A stretch of 61,835 bases of DNA from NCBI GenBank assembly GCA_944325335.1, contig CALUZR010000015.1:1-61835 (forward strand), in the 5' to 3' direction. The notes under the pieces were generated by a model. That model was not told the DNA's origin, ran no database searches, and worked only from the letters and a program-made list of their open reading frames with translations. This document shows, in pieces, positions 52,364 through 61,835 of this stretch. The number at the start of each line of letters is the position of its first letter. The first letter of the stretch is position 1. The translations under genes and the position numbers were made by a program. The stretch comes from an uncultured Parabacteroides sp. (GTDB lineage Bacteria; Bacteroidota; Bacteroidia; Bacteroidales; Tannerellaceae).

Positions 52364-52951
52364 TTATTTGACAATATCGAGCAATTCCACATCAAAGATG
52401 AGCGTGCTGTTCGGTTCAATCATCTCGCCTGCCCCATGTTCGCCATAAGCCAATTGAGAAGGAATGAAAAGACGCCACTTTGAGCCGACGGGCATCAGCT
52501 GCAATGCTTCCACCCAACCCGGAATCACTTGGTTTACACCAAATACGGCAGGAGTTCCGCGGTCTACCGAGCTATCAAACACGGTACCATTAATCAACGT
52601 CCCGTGGTAATGGCACTTCACCTTGTCCGTTGCCTTCGGCTTTTCGCCCGTCCCTTGCTTCAGGACTTGATATTGCAATCCGCTGGGAAGTTCCACCACG
52701 CCAGCTCTTCCTTTGTTGATATTCAGGAATTCCTCGCCTGCTTTCTTATTGATTTCCAACTTTTCCCGTTGAAGTTTCAGGAAGTAATCATTGATGACCT
52801 GCTTCGCTTCGTCGTAGGTGATTTCCGGTTTCTCCTCTTTCAAGACGTCCGACAATCCTTTCACGAAGTCCTCTATCTGCAAATCTTTGATGCCCGAGTT
52901 CAGGAAGTTATTCCCGATACTTAATCCAAGCGCGTAACTTACTTTGTCCAT
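52364..52951 (-). CDS. FKBP-type peptidyl-prolyl isomerase, cytoplasmic (195 aa)
   Basis: The FKBP_N part (MDKVSYALGLSIGNNFLNSG) and FKBP domain (VKCHYHGTLINGTVFDSSVD; IPSQLAYGEHGAGEMIEPNS) align with the next gene. It has no signal sequence, so it should act in the cytoplasm. It is the first gene of a two-gene unit arising by duplication. Confidence 0.93.
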   Translation of the reverse strand: MDKVSYALGLSIGNNFLNSGIKDLQIEDFVKGLSDVLKEEKPEITYDEAKQVINDYFLKLQREKLEINKKAGEEFLNINKGRAGVVELPSGLQYQVLKQGTGEKPKATDKVKCHYHGTLINGTVFDSSVDRGTPAVFGVNQVIPGWVEALQLMPVGSKWRLFIPSQLAYGEHGAGEMIEPNSTLIFDVELLDIVK

Positions 52952-52980
52952 ATTTTTACGTTTCTCTATTTTTCAAGGTG

Positions 52981-52988
52981 CAAATGTA
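52981..52988 (-). promoter_or_regulatory. -7 box of the FKBP pair
   Basis: CAAATGTA reads TACATTTG on the minus strand, 30 bp before the start codon. Confidence 0.6.
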
Positions 52989-53117
52989 ATGCTTTATCAG
53001 CTAAATCGATGTATAAAAATCGAAAAAATGCGGAGATAAATGTCCAGATGCCCGAAGAAAACTTCCAAACCCGGCGAGAAAAGTTACTTCACTAACTGAG
53101 ATTTCTATAAATATCGT

Positions 53118-53186
53118 CGATATTTGTACACGCATCGACGATATTTGTATATCTTTAGCCTAAAGATAAAGAAACATCGACGATAC
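53118..53186. promoter_or_regulatory. Phased CGATA motifs between FKBP and pdxB
   Basis: CGATATTTGTA occurs at 53118 and 53139 (21 bp apart) and CGATA again at 53181 (42 bp further). The sites sit within an inverted TATCGTCGATA/ATCGACGATA context. Possible protein-binding site; nothing else is seen in this gap. Confidence 0.35.
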
Positions 53187-53238
53187 GTGAAGATTTCCTG
53201 CCTATCTTTGGAAGTTTTCATAGGCAGAAACGGAAGTT

Positions 53239-54348
53239 TTACCCGGCTTGAAATCCCATTTCCGCCAGGAGCTTTTGCTCGTCGGGCGTGGCATTCCGCA
53301 CGCGATAGGCCCGTGGTTCGCGCGGATGGTCGTAATGATTCCGTAGGTATTCAAACTCGGACGGATTGTTTCTTAGGTGATTATCGATGATTTCAGGATT
53401 GAATGTCTGAAGAAAAGCCCGGGCGATGCGATGGTCGGCAAAGGCATTCAAATCGATTTCCGGATGCAACGGGGCGGGCGGCACGACTTCCTTCAGACGA
53501 CTAAAGCGGATACCAAAGAAACGCTCGATGGCTTCAAGGCACATGCGGGTGGCATTGGCTTTGCCATCGGCCGAGAACCCGGCGATGTGGGGCGTGGCAA
53601 TGTCGGCTAAGTGAAGCAATTCGGGCGAGATGCCCGGTTCGTTTTCCCAGCAATCGAGGATAAGTCCGCCCACGACGCCCTCCCGTTTCGCCCGAAGAAG
53701 CGCCTCGGTGTCGTGCACAGCTCCCCGGCACGAGTTGATAAACCAAGCGCCCGGTTTCATCTTTCGGAAGAAATCATTATTCGCCAAATGGTAAGTGGGA
53801 TAACGCCCTTCGCGGGTGAAAGGCACGTGGAGAGTAACGATATCGGCCTCAGCCGCTATTTCGTCCAACGAAACAAAACCGGCTTGTCCTTCAGCTTCAG
53901 CACGGGGCGGGTCGTTTCGAAGCACGCGCATATTCCACGTGGAAGCCAACCGTTCGACTTCCCGCCCGACATGCCCCACGCCGACAATGCCCAACGTTTT
54001 GCCTTCCAACGTCTCGCCTCTCCGCAACGCCAATGCCAACAAGGAGGCCAATACGTATTGCCCCACCGAAGGCGCGTTGCATCCCGGCGCATTCTTCCAT
54101 GCGATGCCATGTGCTTCGCAATAATGAGTGTCGATATGGTCGAAGCCAATCGTGGCGGTTGTAATCAATCGAACCGAACTCCCGGCCAAAAGTGCCGGTG
54201 TACATTTATCAATGCTCCGGACGATCAGCACATCCGCATCACGAATGGTTTCAGGTGTGAACCCTTTAGCCGGCAAATAGGCCACTTCGGCCTCCGGCTC
54301 GGCGATTCCTTTAAGGAAAGGGATCGTATCATCTGCTACAATCTTCAT
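53239..54348 (-). CDS. pdxB: 4-phosphoerythronate dehydrogenase (369 aa)
   Basis: NAD-dependent oxidation of 4-phosphoerythronate in pyridoxal phosphate synthesis. The D-2-hydroxyacid dehydrogenase fold shows GIVGVGHVGREV and NSCRGAVHDTEAL, and a C-terminal dimerisation domain of PdxB type. The start at 54348 (MKIVADDTIPFLKG) matches the family. It lies 22 bp after the MFS gene, last of a five-gene unit. Confidence 0.94.
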   Translation of the reverse strand: MKIVADDTIPFLKGIAEPEAEVAYLPAKGFTPETIRDADVLIVRSIDKCTPALLAGSSVRLITTATIGFDHIDTHYCEAHGIAWKNAPGCNAPSVGQYVLASLLALALRRGETLEGKTLGIVGVGHVGREVERLASTWNMRVLRNDPPRAEAEGQAGFVSLDEIAAEADIVTLHVPFTREGRYPTYHLANNDFFRKMKPGAWFINSCRGAVHDTEALLRAKREGVVGGLILDCWENEPGISPELLHLADIATPHIAGFSADGKANATRMCLEAIERFFGIRFSRLKEVVPPAPLHPEIDLNAFADHRIARAFLQTFNPEIIDNHLRNNPSEFEYLRNHYDHPREPRAYRVRNATPDEQKLLAEMGFQAG

Positions 54349-54370
54349 ACGAATCATTGCATAAAACAAG

Positions 54371-55570
54371 TTATCTTAATTTCTCCCGGTTAAAATGAGG
54401 CCCGGCTTTCAGAAGGAAAAAGAGCGTGGAAACAACCGTCAAGCAAGCTCCCAAGAGGTAGGAATACTCGAATCCTCCGCACGATTCCGCCAGACTTCCA
54501 CCTACCATGAGGCCAATTCCAATACCTACGTCCCAACTGGTCAGGTAAGTAGACGTAGCCGTCCCGCGCTGGTTATGATGAGCCAAGTTTACAAACAAGG
54601 TATTGAATGCTGGAAACATCGTCCCGAAAGCCACACCTTGCGCCAAGGCAATACCTATATATAAATAGGAAGTAAACTCAGGATTCCATTTCATCAGCAG
54701 GTGCAGGGCGGAAAGCAGGAAGAAAGTGAGCGTAGCTAAATACATGCCCAACGAAATGACCCACGTAATGCGCCCCTTGTCGACTTGTCTTCCGGAAAAC
54801 ATCCGCGAGACCGCCAAGCCGATGGCCATAAAAGTAAAGTACAATCCGGAGTTTACCTCGATACCGATCTCCTTAGCGTACATGGCCACATAAGTAGTTG
54901 TCATGCCATACGGAATCGAAAGCATCAACAAAGCAATACCCGCCCAAATACCTTTCTTCAAAAAGAAACGGTCCAGTGAGATGGGCATGCGTTGTATCGG
55001 TGCTTTATAAGGCGTTTTTACCAAGTAAGCGGCACAAAGTCCAAGCGCGCCAGAAGCCAATGCGCAAAGGAATATCGTATCGTAAGAGCACGTATTGTGC
55101 ATAAAGAGGCCGATCATCGGTCCGAAACTCATGGCAATATTGTTCGCCAATCCATAATAACCAATGCCTTCGCCTCGATGGGCCGAGGGAAGGATATCGA
55201 TCAAGATCGTATTTCCTGCTACTGTTACCATGCCAAAAGCAAATCCTTGCACAATGCGGAGTGCGATGAAAAGTGTCAAGCTCGTCGCTAAAATATAACC
55301 TCCAAAGATGGCAATAAAAAGAATATAAGCCACCAAATAGAGCGGACGCCGCGCAAAAGTATCCAACAGATAGCCAGAGAAAGGACGAATACAAATACAA
55401 GCGATCGTATAACACGACAACACGAAGCCAATCATCCCTTTTCCCGCCGCAAACTCTTCCTCCAGATAGAACGCCAGAATAGGCATAATCAGATAAAAGG
55501 CAAAGTAAAGGAGGAAGTTCGCCGTCAGGATATAGCAAAAGCTCGGCGACAACATTTTCTCATTTTCCAT
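54371..55570 (-). CDS. MFS transporter (399 aa)
   Basis: Twelve predicted membrane segments with the MFS loop GYLLDTFARRPLY after TM2 and a DHA1-like organisation (drug or metabolite efflux). It starts with MENEKMLSPSFCYILTANFL. It lies 5 bp after the NSS transporter gene. The substrate is unknown. Confidence 0.88.
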   Translation of the reverse strand: MENEKMLSPSFCYILTANFLLYFAFYLIMPILAFYLEEEFAAGKGMIGFVLSCYTIACICIRPFSGYLLDTFARRPLYLVAYILFIAIFGGYILATSLTLFIALRIVQGFAFGMVTVAGNTILIDILPSAHRGEGIGYYGLANNIAMSFGPMIGLFMHNTCSYDTIFLCALASGALGLCAAYLVKTPYKAPIQRMPISLDRFFLKKGIWAGIALLMLSIPYGMTTTYVAMYAKEIGIEVNSGLYFTFMAIGLAVSRMFSGRQVDKGRITWVISLGMYLATLTFFLLSALHLLMKWNPEFTSYLYIGIALAQGVAFGTMFPAFNTLFVNLAHHNQRGTATSTYLTSWDVGIGIGLMVGGSLAESCGGFEYSYLLGACLTVVSTLFFLLKAGPHFNREKLR

Positions 55571-55575
55571 ATCTT

Positions 55576-56952
55576 TTATCCTTTAAACCATGTACGGATG
55601 AGGTCTATCAATCCTAATTCGTTCAAGAAAATAAGGCCAATACCGACAGGAGCAATGTATTTAATAAAGAATGCATACGTGTTGAAGAAATAGAACGGGA
55701 TGGTTCCTTCGTTCGTCAACTCTGCCTTGAGTATCTTTTTATCGATTCTTCGTCCGACGAAAATACAAATGAACATACCGCCAAGCGGCATCATGATTTT
55801 CGCGGTTACATAATCCAACGCATTGAATATAGTCAAACCTCCAATAGTAAGGTCTTTCAACACGCCGAAGGAGAGAGAAGCCAACGCACCGATAATCACC
55901 ACGCCAATCGAGACAATCCAAGCCGCCCGTCCACGTGTCGTATGATATTCTTCGTGGATATAAGCCGTCGCCACTTCATGTAAGGAAATAGTAGAAGTCA
56001 AGGCAGCCAAAGCCAAAAGAATAAAGAAAACAAACGACCATACGCTTCCCAAAGGTAACTGCTCAAAGATATTCGGAAGAGTAATGAATACCAATTCTGG
56101 ACCGGCTGTAGGTTCAATGCCAAAGCTGAATACGGCGGGGAAAACCATCACACCGGCCAAAAGCGCCACCAAGGTATTGATGACGATCACCTCAAGGGCG
56201 GTCGTCTGCAAATTAGTATCTTTTCCGAAGTAAGAACCATACGTAATGAGACAACCCATACCGATACTCATCGAGAAGAAGGTTTGTCCCATCGCACTCA
56301 ATACGACCGACGAGGTGATTTTATCGAAGTCCGGTTCAAACAAGAACGCCAATCCTTGCTCCACGCCGGGCAATGTCACCGAACGAATACACAAAGCTAT
56401 CAAGATAAAGAACAAGGCCGGCATCATGATTTTTGACGCCCGTTCGATTCCCTTCTCTACTCCGGCAGCAATAATATAATGTGTCAGGGCGACGAAGACA
56501 ATGGTCCAGAAAATAGGTCGCCATACACCGGAAGAAAATACCTCGAAATCACGTGTGAAGTCCTCGGTGGTTTTCCCGTCTAACGAGCCGCTCAATGCCT
56601 GCCAAATGTATTCCAATGTCCATCCGGAGACGACGGAATAGAATCCTAATATAAGGAATGCAGCCAACACACCATTGTAACCAATGATGCTCCACCGCGT
56701 GCCGGGCGCCAGCTTCTTAAATGCACCCGCCGCATTACTTCGTGAATGCCGTCCGATAAAAAACTCAGTAATCATAATCGGCAGGCCGAGGAAGATCGTA
56801 CATACTATGAATATTAATAAGAAGGCGAAACCTCCGTTTTCGCCCACCATATACGGGAAACGCCAAATGCTTCCCAATCCTACGGCACAACCTACTGTAG
56901 CCAACACCACGCCCAGCTTGCTGCCGAACGTCACTCTTTTTGCTTCTGCCAT
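55576..56952 (-). CDS. Sodium-dependent transporter, NSS/SNF family (458 aa)
   Basis: The N-terminus carries the NSS signature [20 protein letters not shown] (about 21-40). Roughly 11-12 membrane segments are seen, as in bacterial LeuT/Tyt1-type amino-acid transporters. It imports an amino acid or related compound with sodium. Its start overlaps the ABC ATPase gene by 22 bp. Confidence 0.93.
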   Translation of the reverse strand: MAEAKRVTFGSKLGVVLATVGCAVGLGSIWRFPYMVGENGGFAFLLIFIVCTIFLGLPIMITEFFIGRHSRSNAAGAFKKLAPGTRWSIIGYNGVLAAFLILGFYSVVSGWTLEYIWQALSGSLDGKTTEDFTRDFEVFSSGVWRPIFWTIVFVALTHYIIAAGVEKGIERASKIMMPALFFILIALCIRSVTLPGVEQGLAFLFEPDFDKITSSVVLSAMGQTFFSMSIGMGCLITYGSYFGKDTNLQTTALEVIVINTLVALLAGVMVFPAVFSFGIEPTAGPELVFITLPNIFEQLPLGSVWSFVFFILLALAALTSTISLHEVATAYIHEEYHTTRGRAAWIVSIGVVIIGALASLSFGVLKDLTIGGLTIFNALDYVTAKIMMPLGGMFICIFVGRRIDKKILKAELTNEGTIPFYFFNTYAFFIKYIAPVGIGLIFLNELGLIDLIRTWFKG

Positions 56953-57596
56953 ACTATACCATCTTTTATATGAATTCTTCTATCTGTGTGGGCAGCCAAT
57001 TGTTCATCATGCGTCACGATGATAAACGTCTGCCCCATCTTATCGCGCAATTCGAAGAACAACGCATGGAGTTCTTCTTTATGCTGGGTATCCAGACTTC
57101 CCGAAGGCTCATCAGCCAAAATCACAAGCGGATGGTTGATGAGTGCACGCGCTACCGCCACCCGTTGCTTCTCGCCTCCGGAGAGTTCGGCCGGTTTATG
57201 TGCCATACGGTCGGCGAGGCGGAGGAAATCCAATATTTCTTTCGCCCGTTGTTCAGCCACTGAAGCCTTCTCGCCTCCAATCAAAGCCGGAATCATCACG
57301 TTCTCCAATGCAGTGAACTCGGGCAGCAATTGGTGGAATTGAAAGACGAAACCAATGTGTTGGTTGCGGAAAGCAGAAAGTTGCTTCTCGGGAAGATGCA
57401 ACACATCAGTCCCATGAATCAGGAGATTACCGTCGTCCGGCTGATCCAACGTCCCGAGGATTTGGAGCAACGTCGTTTTCCCCGCACCGCTCGGCCCCAC
57501 AATCGAGACAATCTCCCGCTCATGGATTTCCAAATCGATTCCCTTCAACACCTGTAGCGAACCGAAGCTCTTTGTAATTCCTTTTGCTATAATCAT
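56931..57596 (-). CDS. ABC ATPase of LolD/MacB type (221 aa)
   Basis: Walker [11 protein letters not shown]-loop [17 protein letters not shown], signature [15 protein letters not shown] and Walker [14 protein letters not shown] define an ABC ATPase of the LolD/FtsE/MacB group. It probably powers lipoprotein release or a MacB-like exporter with a permease encoded elsewhere. The start at 57596 ([13 protein letters not shown]) is preferred. The gene lies 8 bp after tcdA. Confidence 0.92.
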   Translation of the reverse strand: MIIAKGITKSFGSLQVLKGIDLEIHEREIVSIVGPSGAGKTTLLQILGTLDQPDDGNLLIHGTDVLHLPEKQLSAFRNQHIGFVFQFHQLLPEFTALENVMIPALIGGEKASVAEQRAKEILDFLRLADRMAHKPAELSGGEKQRVAVARALINHPLVILADEPSGSLDTQHKEELHALFFELRDKMGQTFIIVTHDEQLAAHTDRRIHIKDGIVWQKQKE

Positions 57597-57604
57597 ATCT
57601 TTAC

Positions 57605-58318
57605 TTATAAATGTTGAATTACATACGCCGCCAAATGGCATCCGAAGAGGGCGGGCATGTAGGAAACAGTCCCTGTCGTAGTACGTTTACATTGTTCATC
57701 GTCTACTTCAATAACGGCCTCCGCCTTCGCCGGCTCTTTGGAATAGACCACCGGGATGCCTCGTTGGACGCCCAGTCCGCGAAGCCTTTTCCGAACGGCA
57801 CGTGCCAAAGCGCATTGGGTTGTCTTCGAAATATCGTCTACAGCTATCTGCGTCGGGTCAGTTTTCGCACCTGCACCCATCGACGAGATAAGCGGAATTC
57901 CGCGCTGAAAGGCATGATACAGCAAGAAGACTTTCGGGCTCAGCGAGTCGATCGCATCCACCAGGAAGTCAAACTTCGCCAACGAGAGTAACTCTTCCGT
58001 CTGTTCGTCGCGGATAAATTCGTTTACCACGTCGAGCTTCATTTGCGGGTTGATGTCTAAAAGGCGAGAACCAACCACCTCTGCTTTAGGTTGTCCCAAA
58101 GTAGAATGCAAAGCCGGGAGCTGACGGTTGAGGTTCGTCTCGTTCACCACATCAGCGTCTACGATGGTCATCCGTCCGACTCCCGCCCGACAAATCTGTT
58201 CCGCCGCATAAGCACCGACGCCTCCCAGTCCGACCACCAGCACGTGGTTTGCTGCCAGTCTCTCCATCCGTTCTTTTCCCAGCAATAGCTCCGTGCGTGT
58301 ATTCCAATTGTAAACCAT
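57605..58318 (-). CDS. tcdA: tRNA threonylcarbamoyladenosine dehydratase (237 aa)
   Basis: An E1-like ThiF/MoeB-fold enzyme that cyclises t6A to ct6A at position 37 of ANN-decoding tRNAs. The ATP loop is [20 protein letters not shown], then [17 protein letters not shown] and the DAIDSL segment. I start at 58318 ([20 protein letters not shown]), just after a promoter box; the longer frame crosses the promoter. Confidence 0.93.
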   Translation of the reverse strand: MVYNWNTRTELLLGKERMERLAANHVLVVGLGGVGAYAAEQICRAGVGRMTIVDADVVNETNLNRQLPALHSTLGQPKAEVVGSRLLDINPQMKLDVVNEFIRDEQTEELLSLAKFDFLVDAIDSLSPKVFLLYHAFQRGIPLISSMGAGAKTDPTQIAVDDISKTTQCALARAVRKRLRGLGVQRGIPVVYSKEPAKAEAVIEVDDEQCKRTTTGTVSYMPALFGCHLAAYVIQHL

Positions 58319-58336
58319 ATCATAGGAATTTTGGTG

Positions 58337-58344
58337 CAAAAGTA
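58337..58344 (-). promoter_or_regulatory. -7 box of the tcdA-ABC-NSS-MFS-pdxB unit
   Basis: CAAAAGTA reads TACTTTTG on the minus strand, 19 bp before the start codon. Confidence 0.6.
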
Positions 58345-58428
58345 ATAAATCTGCGCGTATTTGTATCGATTTTGTACAATTAAACATGCGATCTCCACCC
58401 CAAGCCATAGTCAAGCCCACACCAAAAC

Positions 58429-58524
58429 ATAGTTATAATAGCCGGAAACGACGGCGTAAATTCCAACGATTATAACTATAATTACCTGCAATTACGCCGT
58501 GGTTTTTCCAAATCACGGCGTAAT
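58429..58524. repeat. Diverged palindromic repeat and hairpin after ppx
   Basis: ACATAGTTATAATAGCCGGA to 58480 resembles the palindromes at 1915 and 30851. It is followed by a separate perfect hairpin, ATTACGCCGTG/CACGGCGTAAT (58491-58524), which can terminate ppx transcription. Confidence 0.6.
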
Positions 58525-58539
58525 TTCTTGAGAGTACTT

Positions 58540-59457
58540 TTATTGTGCTTCGCACGCCGCTTTTTGGTCAGCAGCAAAAAGATTGTCGATGATACCATCA
58601 GAAAGTCCGATCTCGGGCACGTACACGTATTCCGAGCGAATGACATCGGCAATGCAAAGGAAGATTTCGGAAGCGGGGACAATCACGTCGGCACGGTCCG
58701 GCTTCAAGTTGAAAACATCCATACGTGCCTCGGGCGTAAGCACTTTGAGCTTATCGTAAATACTCTGCAAGGAAGAGATTGGAATCCGCTTGCGGCGCTT
58801 ATCCTTCTTGTCGATAAGCTTATACAATTTGTTGATGTTGCCACCCGAACCAATGATGTTGATAACGGGATAGTTTTTCGTATGGGCTGCTATTTCGTCG
58901 CGCATTTGTTGCCAAGCCGCTTCCGTCACACCGCCCGTCAAGATGCGGACTGTTCCAATATTAAATGACCGCGAGTAAACCAACTCACCATTCACCAACA
59001 GATTGACCTCGGTACTACCACCGCCCACGTCGACGTACATATAATTCCCGTTGCGGTCTTCCATACACTCGATGTGATTATTGTAAATCATCTGCGCCTC
59101 TTCCTGGCCGTCGATGATTTCAATCTGGATGCCCGTACTTTTGGCAATCTTCTTAATAATACTCTTTCCATTCTTCGCATCACGCATGGCCGAAGTGGCA
59201 CATGCCCGAAACGAATCAACTTCATAAATCTTCATCAAATGGCGATACGCCTTCATCAGACGACGCATCCGTTCTTCTTTCACCGGAGAAATTTCACCCT
59301 TTTCGAACACGTCGAAACCCAATCGCAATGGGATACGCAAGAGCAACACCTTTGAGAATTTATTCTCGCCGGTACTCTCAATACGCGTCACCTTCTTGAT
59401 TAACAGACGAACGGCATTCGAGCCGATGTCTATAGCTGCATAATTCTTACTCTTCAT
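58540..59457 (-). CDS. ppx: Ppx/GppA-type exopolyphosphatase (305 aa)
   Basis: An ASKHA phosphatase with AAIDIGSNAVRLLI (8-21) and YVDVGGGSTEVNLL (~142-155). It hydrolyses polyphosphate or pppGpp. At 305 residues it is the short form, without the C-terminal HD-like domain of E. coli Ppx. Its start overlaps the ppk stop by 11 bp, pairing synthesis and breakdown of polyphosphate. Confidence 0.93.
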   Translation of the reverse strand: MKSKNYAAIDIGSNAVRLLIKKVTRIESTGENKFSKVLLLRIPLRLGFDVFEKGEISPVKEERMRRLMKAYRHLMKIYEVDSFRACATSAMRDAKNGKSIIKKIAKSTGIQIEIIDGQEEAQMIYNNHIECMEDRNGNYMYVDVGGGSTEVNLLVNGELVYSRSFNIGTVRILTGGVTEAAWQQMRDEIAAHTKNYPVINIIGSGGNINKLYKLIDKKDKRRKRIPISSLQSIYDKLKVLTPEARMDVFNLKPDRADVIVPASEIFLCIADVIRSEYVYVPEIGLSDGIIDNLFAADQKAACEAQ

Positions 59458-61540
59458 GGTTATTTTGTTTGTCTACGTTTGTTTCTTTTTCCAAATAATA
59501 TTGGTAGAGCGCTTCTTGCGAACGGAAATAACCCGTCTCGGCCACTTCCGGGAAAGCGTTTGTCCCTTTTCCGTCCACGATGCGACCTTGCAACGTATCG
59601 TGCAAACCATATTCGACCACACGTTTCAAGTCTTCTTTGATGTCAGGATCGTAAACGGGCGTCACCACTTCGATACGATTGTCCAAATTACGCGGCATCC
59701 AATCCGCCGAACCAATGAATATCTTCTCTTCACCTCCAGCGGCAAAGATAAAGATGCGCGAGTGCTCTAAATAACGGTCGATAATACCCGTAATGCGCAA
59801 GTTTCCATTCAATTCTGGAAGCCCTGTGTAAAGCGAGCAATTGCCTCGTACCAATAAATCGACAGGCACGCCCCGTTCTGCTGCCTCATAAAGTTTTTTC
59901 ACCATATATACATCGGTGATATGATTGATTTTTATCTTGATATAGGCCGGCTTACCTGCTTCTTTGTTCTTGATTTCTTCGTTAATAAGGCGAAGGAATT
60001 TATTCTTCATCTCGTTGGGCGAGACAAGCAACTCCTTGAAATGGGTCACGGAGTACGGGCGCTCAATAAAATCGAACACCGCATTCACATCGCGTACCAC
60101 AGGACGCGATGCCGTCATCAACATATAATCCGTATACGTTCGAGCGTTGCCTTCGTGGAAGTTTCCGGTACTGATACAAGCGATGTCGGCACCGTTCTTC
60201 ATAGCAATATGCGTAATCTTGGAATGTACCTTCAACCCTTCGACACCGAAAATAACATGAATACCTGCATCTTGCATCCGCTTGGACCAATTGATATTCG
60301 ATGCTTCGTCGAAACGCGCCAGAAGTTCGATAACGACCGTCACCTTCTTCCCGTTGCGAGCCGCGCCAATAAGCGCCTTCACCACCTTCGAATCTTTTGC
60401 CAAACGGTAGAGTGTCGTCTTGATGCTCTTCACTTCCTTACTGAGTGCCGCTTCTTGCAAAACGCGAATATAAGAATCGAAACTATGATACGGTACATGG
60501 ATGAAGCGGTCTTTCTCCCGAATCAATTGCAAGATACTTTCTGATCCGGAGAGCTCTTTCTTCAGAATAGGCGTCCACGATGGATATTTCAAATCCGAAC
60601 GTCCACAATCGGGAAACTTCATGAAGTCCTTGTGATTATGATAACGCCCACCCGCCAGTACCGTATCGAGCTTATCAAGATACAACGCAGAAAGGACCTG
60701 CTTCAGAAGCGTCTTCGGCATCATCGCGTCGTAAACGACACGGAGTGGTTCGCCTCGTTTGCGGCTTTTCACACCCTTCGATATCTTCTGCAACATACCG
60801 TTACGTAAATCGTTGTCGATTTCCATCTCGGCATCACGAGTAAACTTGAACGAATAGGCTTCGAAATCCGTGTAATGTTGTCCGCAAAAGATATACGGAA
60901 GGCAGCAACGGATTACATCGTCCAAGTACATCAAATAACGTTTCTCTCCTTTGTCTGGCAAGCGCACGAAGCGGCCGCAAATCGATACGGGCAATTCAAG
61001 GAACGCATATTCTGCCGCCGGACGTTTACTACCTGTTCCTTCGCGGTGCATCTTGACGGCCAAATAGATATTCTCGTCGTTCTCGACATTCATTTGCTTA
61101 ATAGCGGAATACCAGACCGGTATCACACGCCCGTCTAAGTTCTGCCGATAGAAATTGTAAATAAACTGGAGTTGTTCCTCATCCAGTTCGTTCTCTTTGA
61201 CCAAATAAATATTATTCTCTTTCAGCCTCTGCGTAATTTCGCGTACTGCCACTTCGAAATCCTTTGCATATTCGGAGTTCAATTTGGTGATTTCTTTCAG
61301 AATACCCAATGCTTCCATGCGATTCTGACGCGCCTCTTTGTCTTCACATTCCGCAATACGGTTCTGTGATGCCACGCGTACCCGGAAGAATTCATCCAAA
61401 TTATTGGAATAAATTCCTAAAAAGCTCATTCGTTCCAACAAAGGAACGTTCTCTTTGCACGCTTCTTGCAGAATGCGACGGTTGAAGTACATCCAGCTGA
61501 TATCTCTGGGCAAATACGTCTTATTGTTCTTTATTTTCAT
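59447..61540 (-). CDS. ppk1: Polyphosphate kinase 1 (697 aa)
   Basis: Makes polyphosphate from ATP. The N-terminal region (YLPRDISWMYFNRRILQEAC) and the phosphorylated histidine H439 (GLKVHSKITH) match PPK1. The start at 61540 (MKIKNNKTYLPR) is preceded by AGGACATT; a longer frame from 61582 is less likely. A 41-bp tandem array lies upstream. Confidence 0.96.
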   Translation of the reverse strand: MKIKNNKTYLPRDISWMYFNRRILQEACKENVPLLERMSFLGIYSNNLDEFFRVRVASQNRIAECEDKEARQNRMEALGILKEITKLNSEYAKDFEVAVREITQRLKENNIYLVKENELDEEQLQFIYNFYRQNLDGRVIPVWYSAIKQMNVENDENIYLAVKMHREGTGSKRPAAEYAFLELPVSICGRFVRLPDKGEKRYLMYLDDVIRCCLPYIFCGQHYTDFEAYSFKFTRDAEMEIDNDLRNGMLQKISKGVKSRKRGEPLRVVYDAMMPKTLLKQVLSALYLDKLDTVLAGGRYHNHKDFMKFPDCGRSDLKYPSWTPILKKELSGSESILQLIREKDRFIHVPYHSFDSYIRVLQEAALSKEVKSIKTTLYRLAKDSKVVKALIGAARNGKKVTVVIELLARFDEASNINWSKRMQDAGIHVIFGVEGLKVHSKITHIAMKNGADIACISTGNFHEGNARTYTDYMLMTASRPVVRDVNAVFDFIERPYSVTHFKELLVSPNEMKNKFLRLINEEIKNKEAGKPAYIKIKINHITDVYMVKKLYEAAERGVPVDLLVRGNCSLYTGLPELNGNLRITGIIDRYLEHSRIFIFAAGGEEKIFIGSADWMPRNLDNRIEVVTPVYDPDIKEDLKRVVEYGLHDTLQGRIVDGKGTNAFPEVAETGYFRSQEALYQYYLEKETNVDKQNNHEE

Positions 61541-61649
61541 GATAAATGTCCTGTTTTCAATAGCCTCGCTAAAGGTAAGCATTATTTTTATATCTTTTAT
61601 ACTTTAGGATATGAATTTTGTGTGAAATATGCAACTCCACCCCATTTAC

Positions 61650-61835
61650 GTCCTAAAAAGAAGCTTGCAATTGTGATTGCAAACTTCCTGCAAATTGCGG
61701 CAACTTTACAATCCCCTTTGCAAACTTCCTGCAAACTGCAGCAACCTTGCAAACCCCTTTGCAAACTTCCTGCAAATTGCGGCAACTTTACAATCCCCTT
61801 TGCAAACTTCCTGCAAACTGCAGCAACCTTGCAAA
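61650..61835. repeat. Tandem array of 41-bp units, continuing past the window end
   Basis: TTCCTGCAAA recurs at 61685, 61726, 61767 and 61808, exactly 41 bp apart. Units alternate between two versions (ATTGCGGCAACTTTACAATC and ACTGCAGCAACCTTGCAAAC), giving an 82-bp higher-order repeat. It lies 5' of ppk1. Confidence 0.93.

Overview
The window looks like chromosome from an anaerobic gut Bacteroidales, most likely Parabacteroides or a close Tannerellaceae relative. The evidence is the repeated Bacteroidota promoter box TAnnTTTG, weak ribosome-binding sites, several GH2 glycosidases, three secreted proteins with T9SS-type C-terminal sorting domains (one of the DUF6383 type I associate with Parabacteroides), and the housekeeping set. 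No tRNA, rRNA, CRISPR array, SusC/SusD pair or complete transposase gene was found.

Region 1 (1-2000) and region 3 (30850-33150) are mirror images. Each carries, from outside in, a ~540-bp leader that starts a large surface-protein gene, a long hairpin, a ~200-bp MITE-like element, a small defence or toxin-antitoxin cargo, and a 54-bp palindrome. Every shared repeat is inverted between the two sides. The left cargo is a GNAT toxin with a 59-residue partner. The right cargo is an Abi_2/HEPN protein and a HigBA-like pair whose toxin is destroyed by an internal deletion.

Region 2 (2008-29296), framed by those flanks, is the most interesting part. It is a glycoside-utilisation locus built around a corrinoid methyl-transfer pathway. 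One minus-strand operon encodes a UroD-family substrate methyltransferase (MT1), an SGLT-type sodium/sugar symporter, a corrinoid protein, an MtaA/MtbA-like second methyltransferase (MT2), an AraC regulator and a secreted GH2 enzyme. A second minus-strand unit encodes an AraC regulator, a secreted GH2 enzyme, a MetH-activation-domain-like protein 6 bp downstream, and a RACo-type reductive activator of corrinoid proteins. A plus-strand unit encodes an MFS sugar porter, a DUF5107-TPR protein and two further GH2 enzymes. The simplest reading is that GH2 enzymes trim a methylated or methoxylated glycoside in the periplasm, symporters import the product, and the Co(I) corrinoid system removes the O-methyl group without oxygen. 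The substrate and methyl acceptor are unknown.

Region 4 (33143-61835) is mostly conserved core: a DUF6383-type surface protein, ahcY, hflX, a T9SS cargo protein, a rhodanese lipoprotein, a Nudix hydrolase, a tricorn-like S41 protease, a dense lrp-S8 protease-xseA-xseB-ispD unit, two FKBP isomerases, a tcdA-ABC-NSS-MFS-pdxB unit, and ppk-ppx.

A second unexpected theme runs through the whole window. Six intergenic gaps hold tandem arrays of unrelated sequence, all with hairpin-rich units of 41 or 42 bp, about four helical turns. They lie between co-directional genes or upstream of an operon, including inside the corrinoid/glycosidase units.
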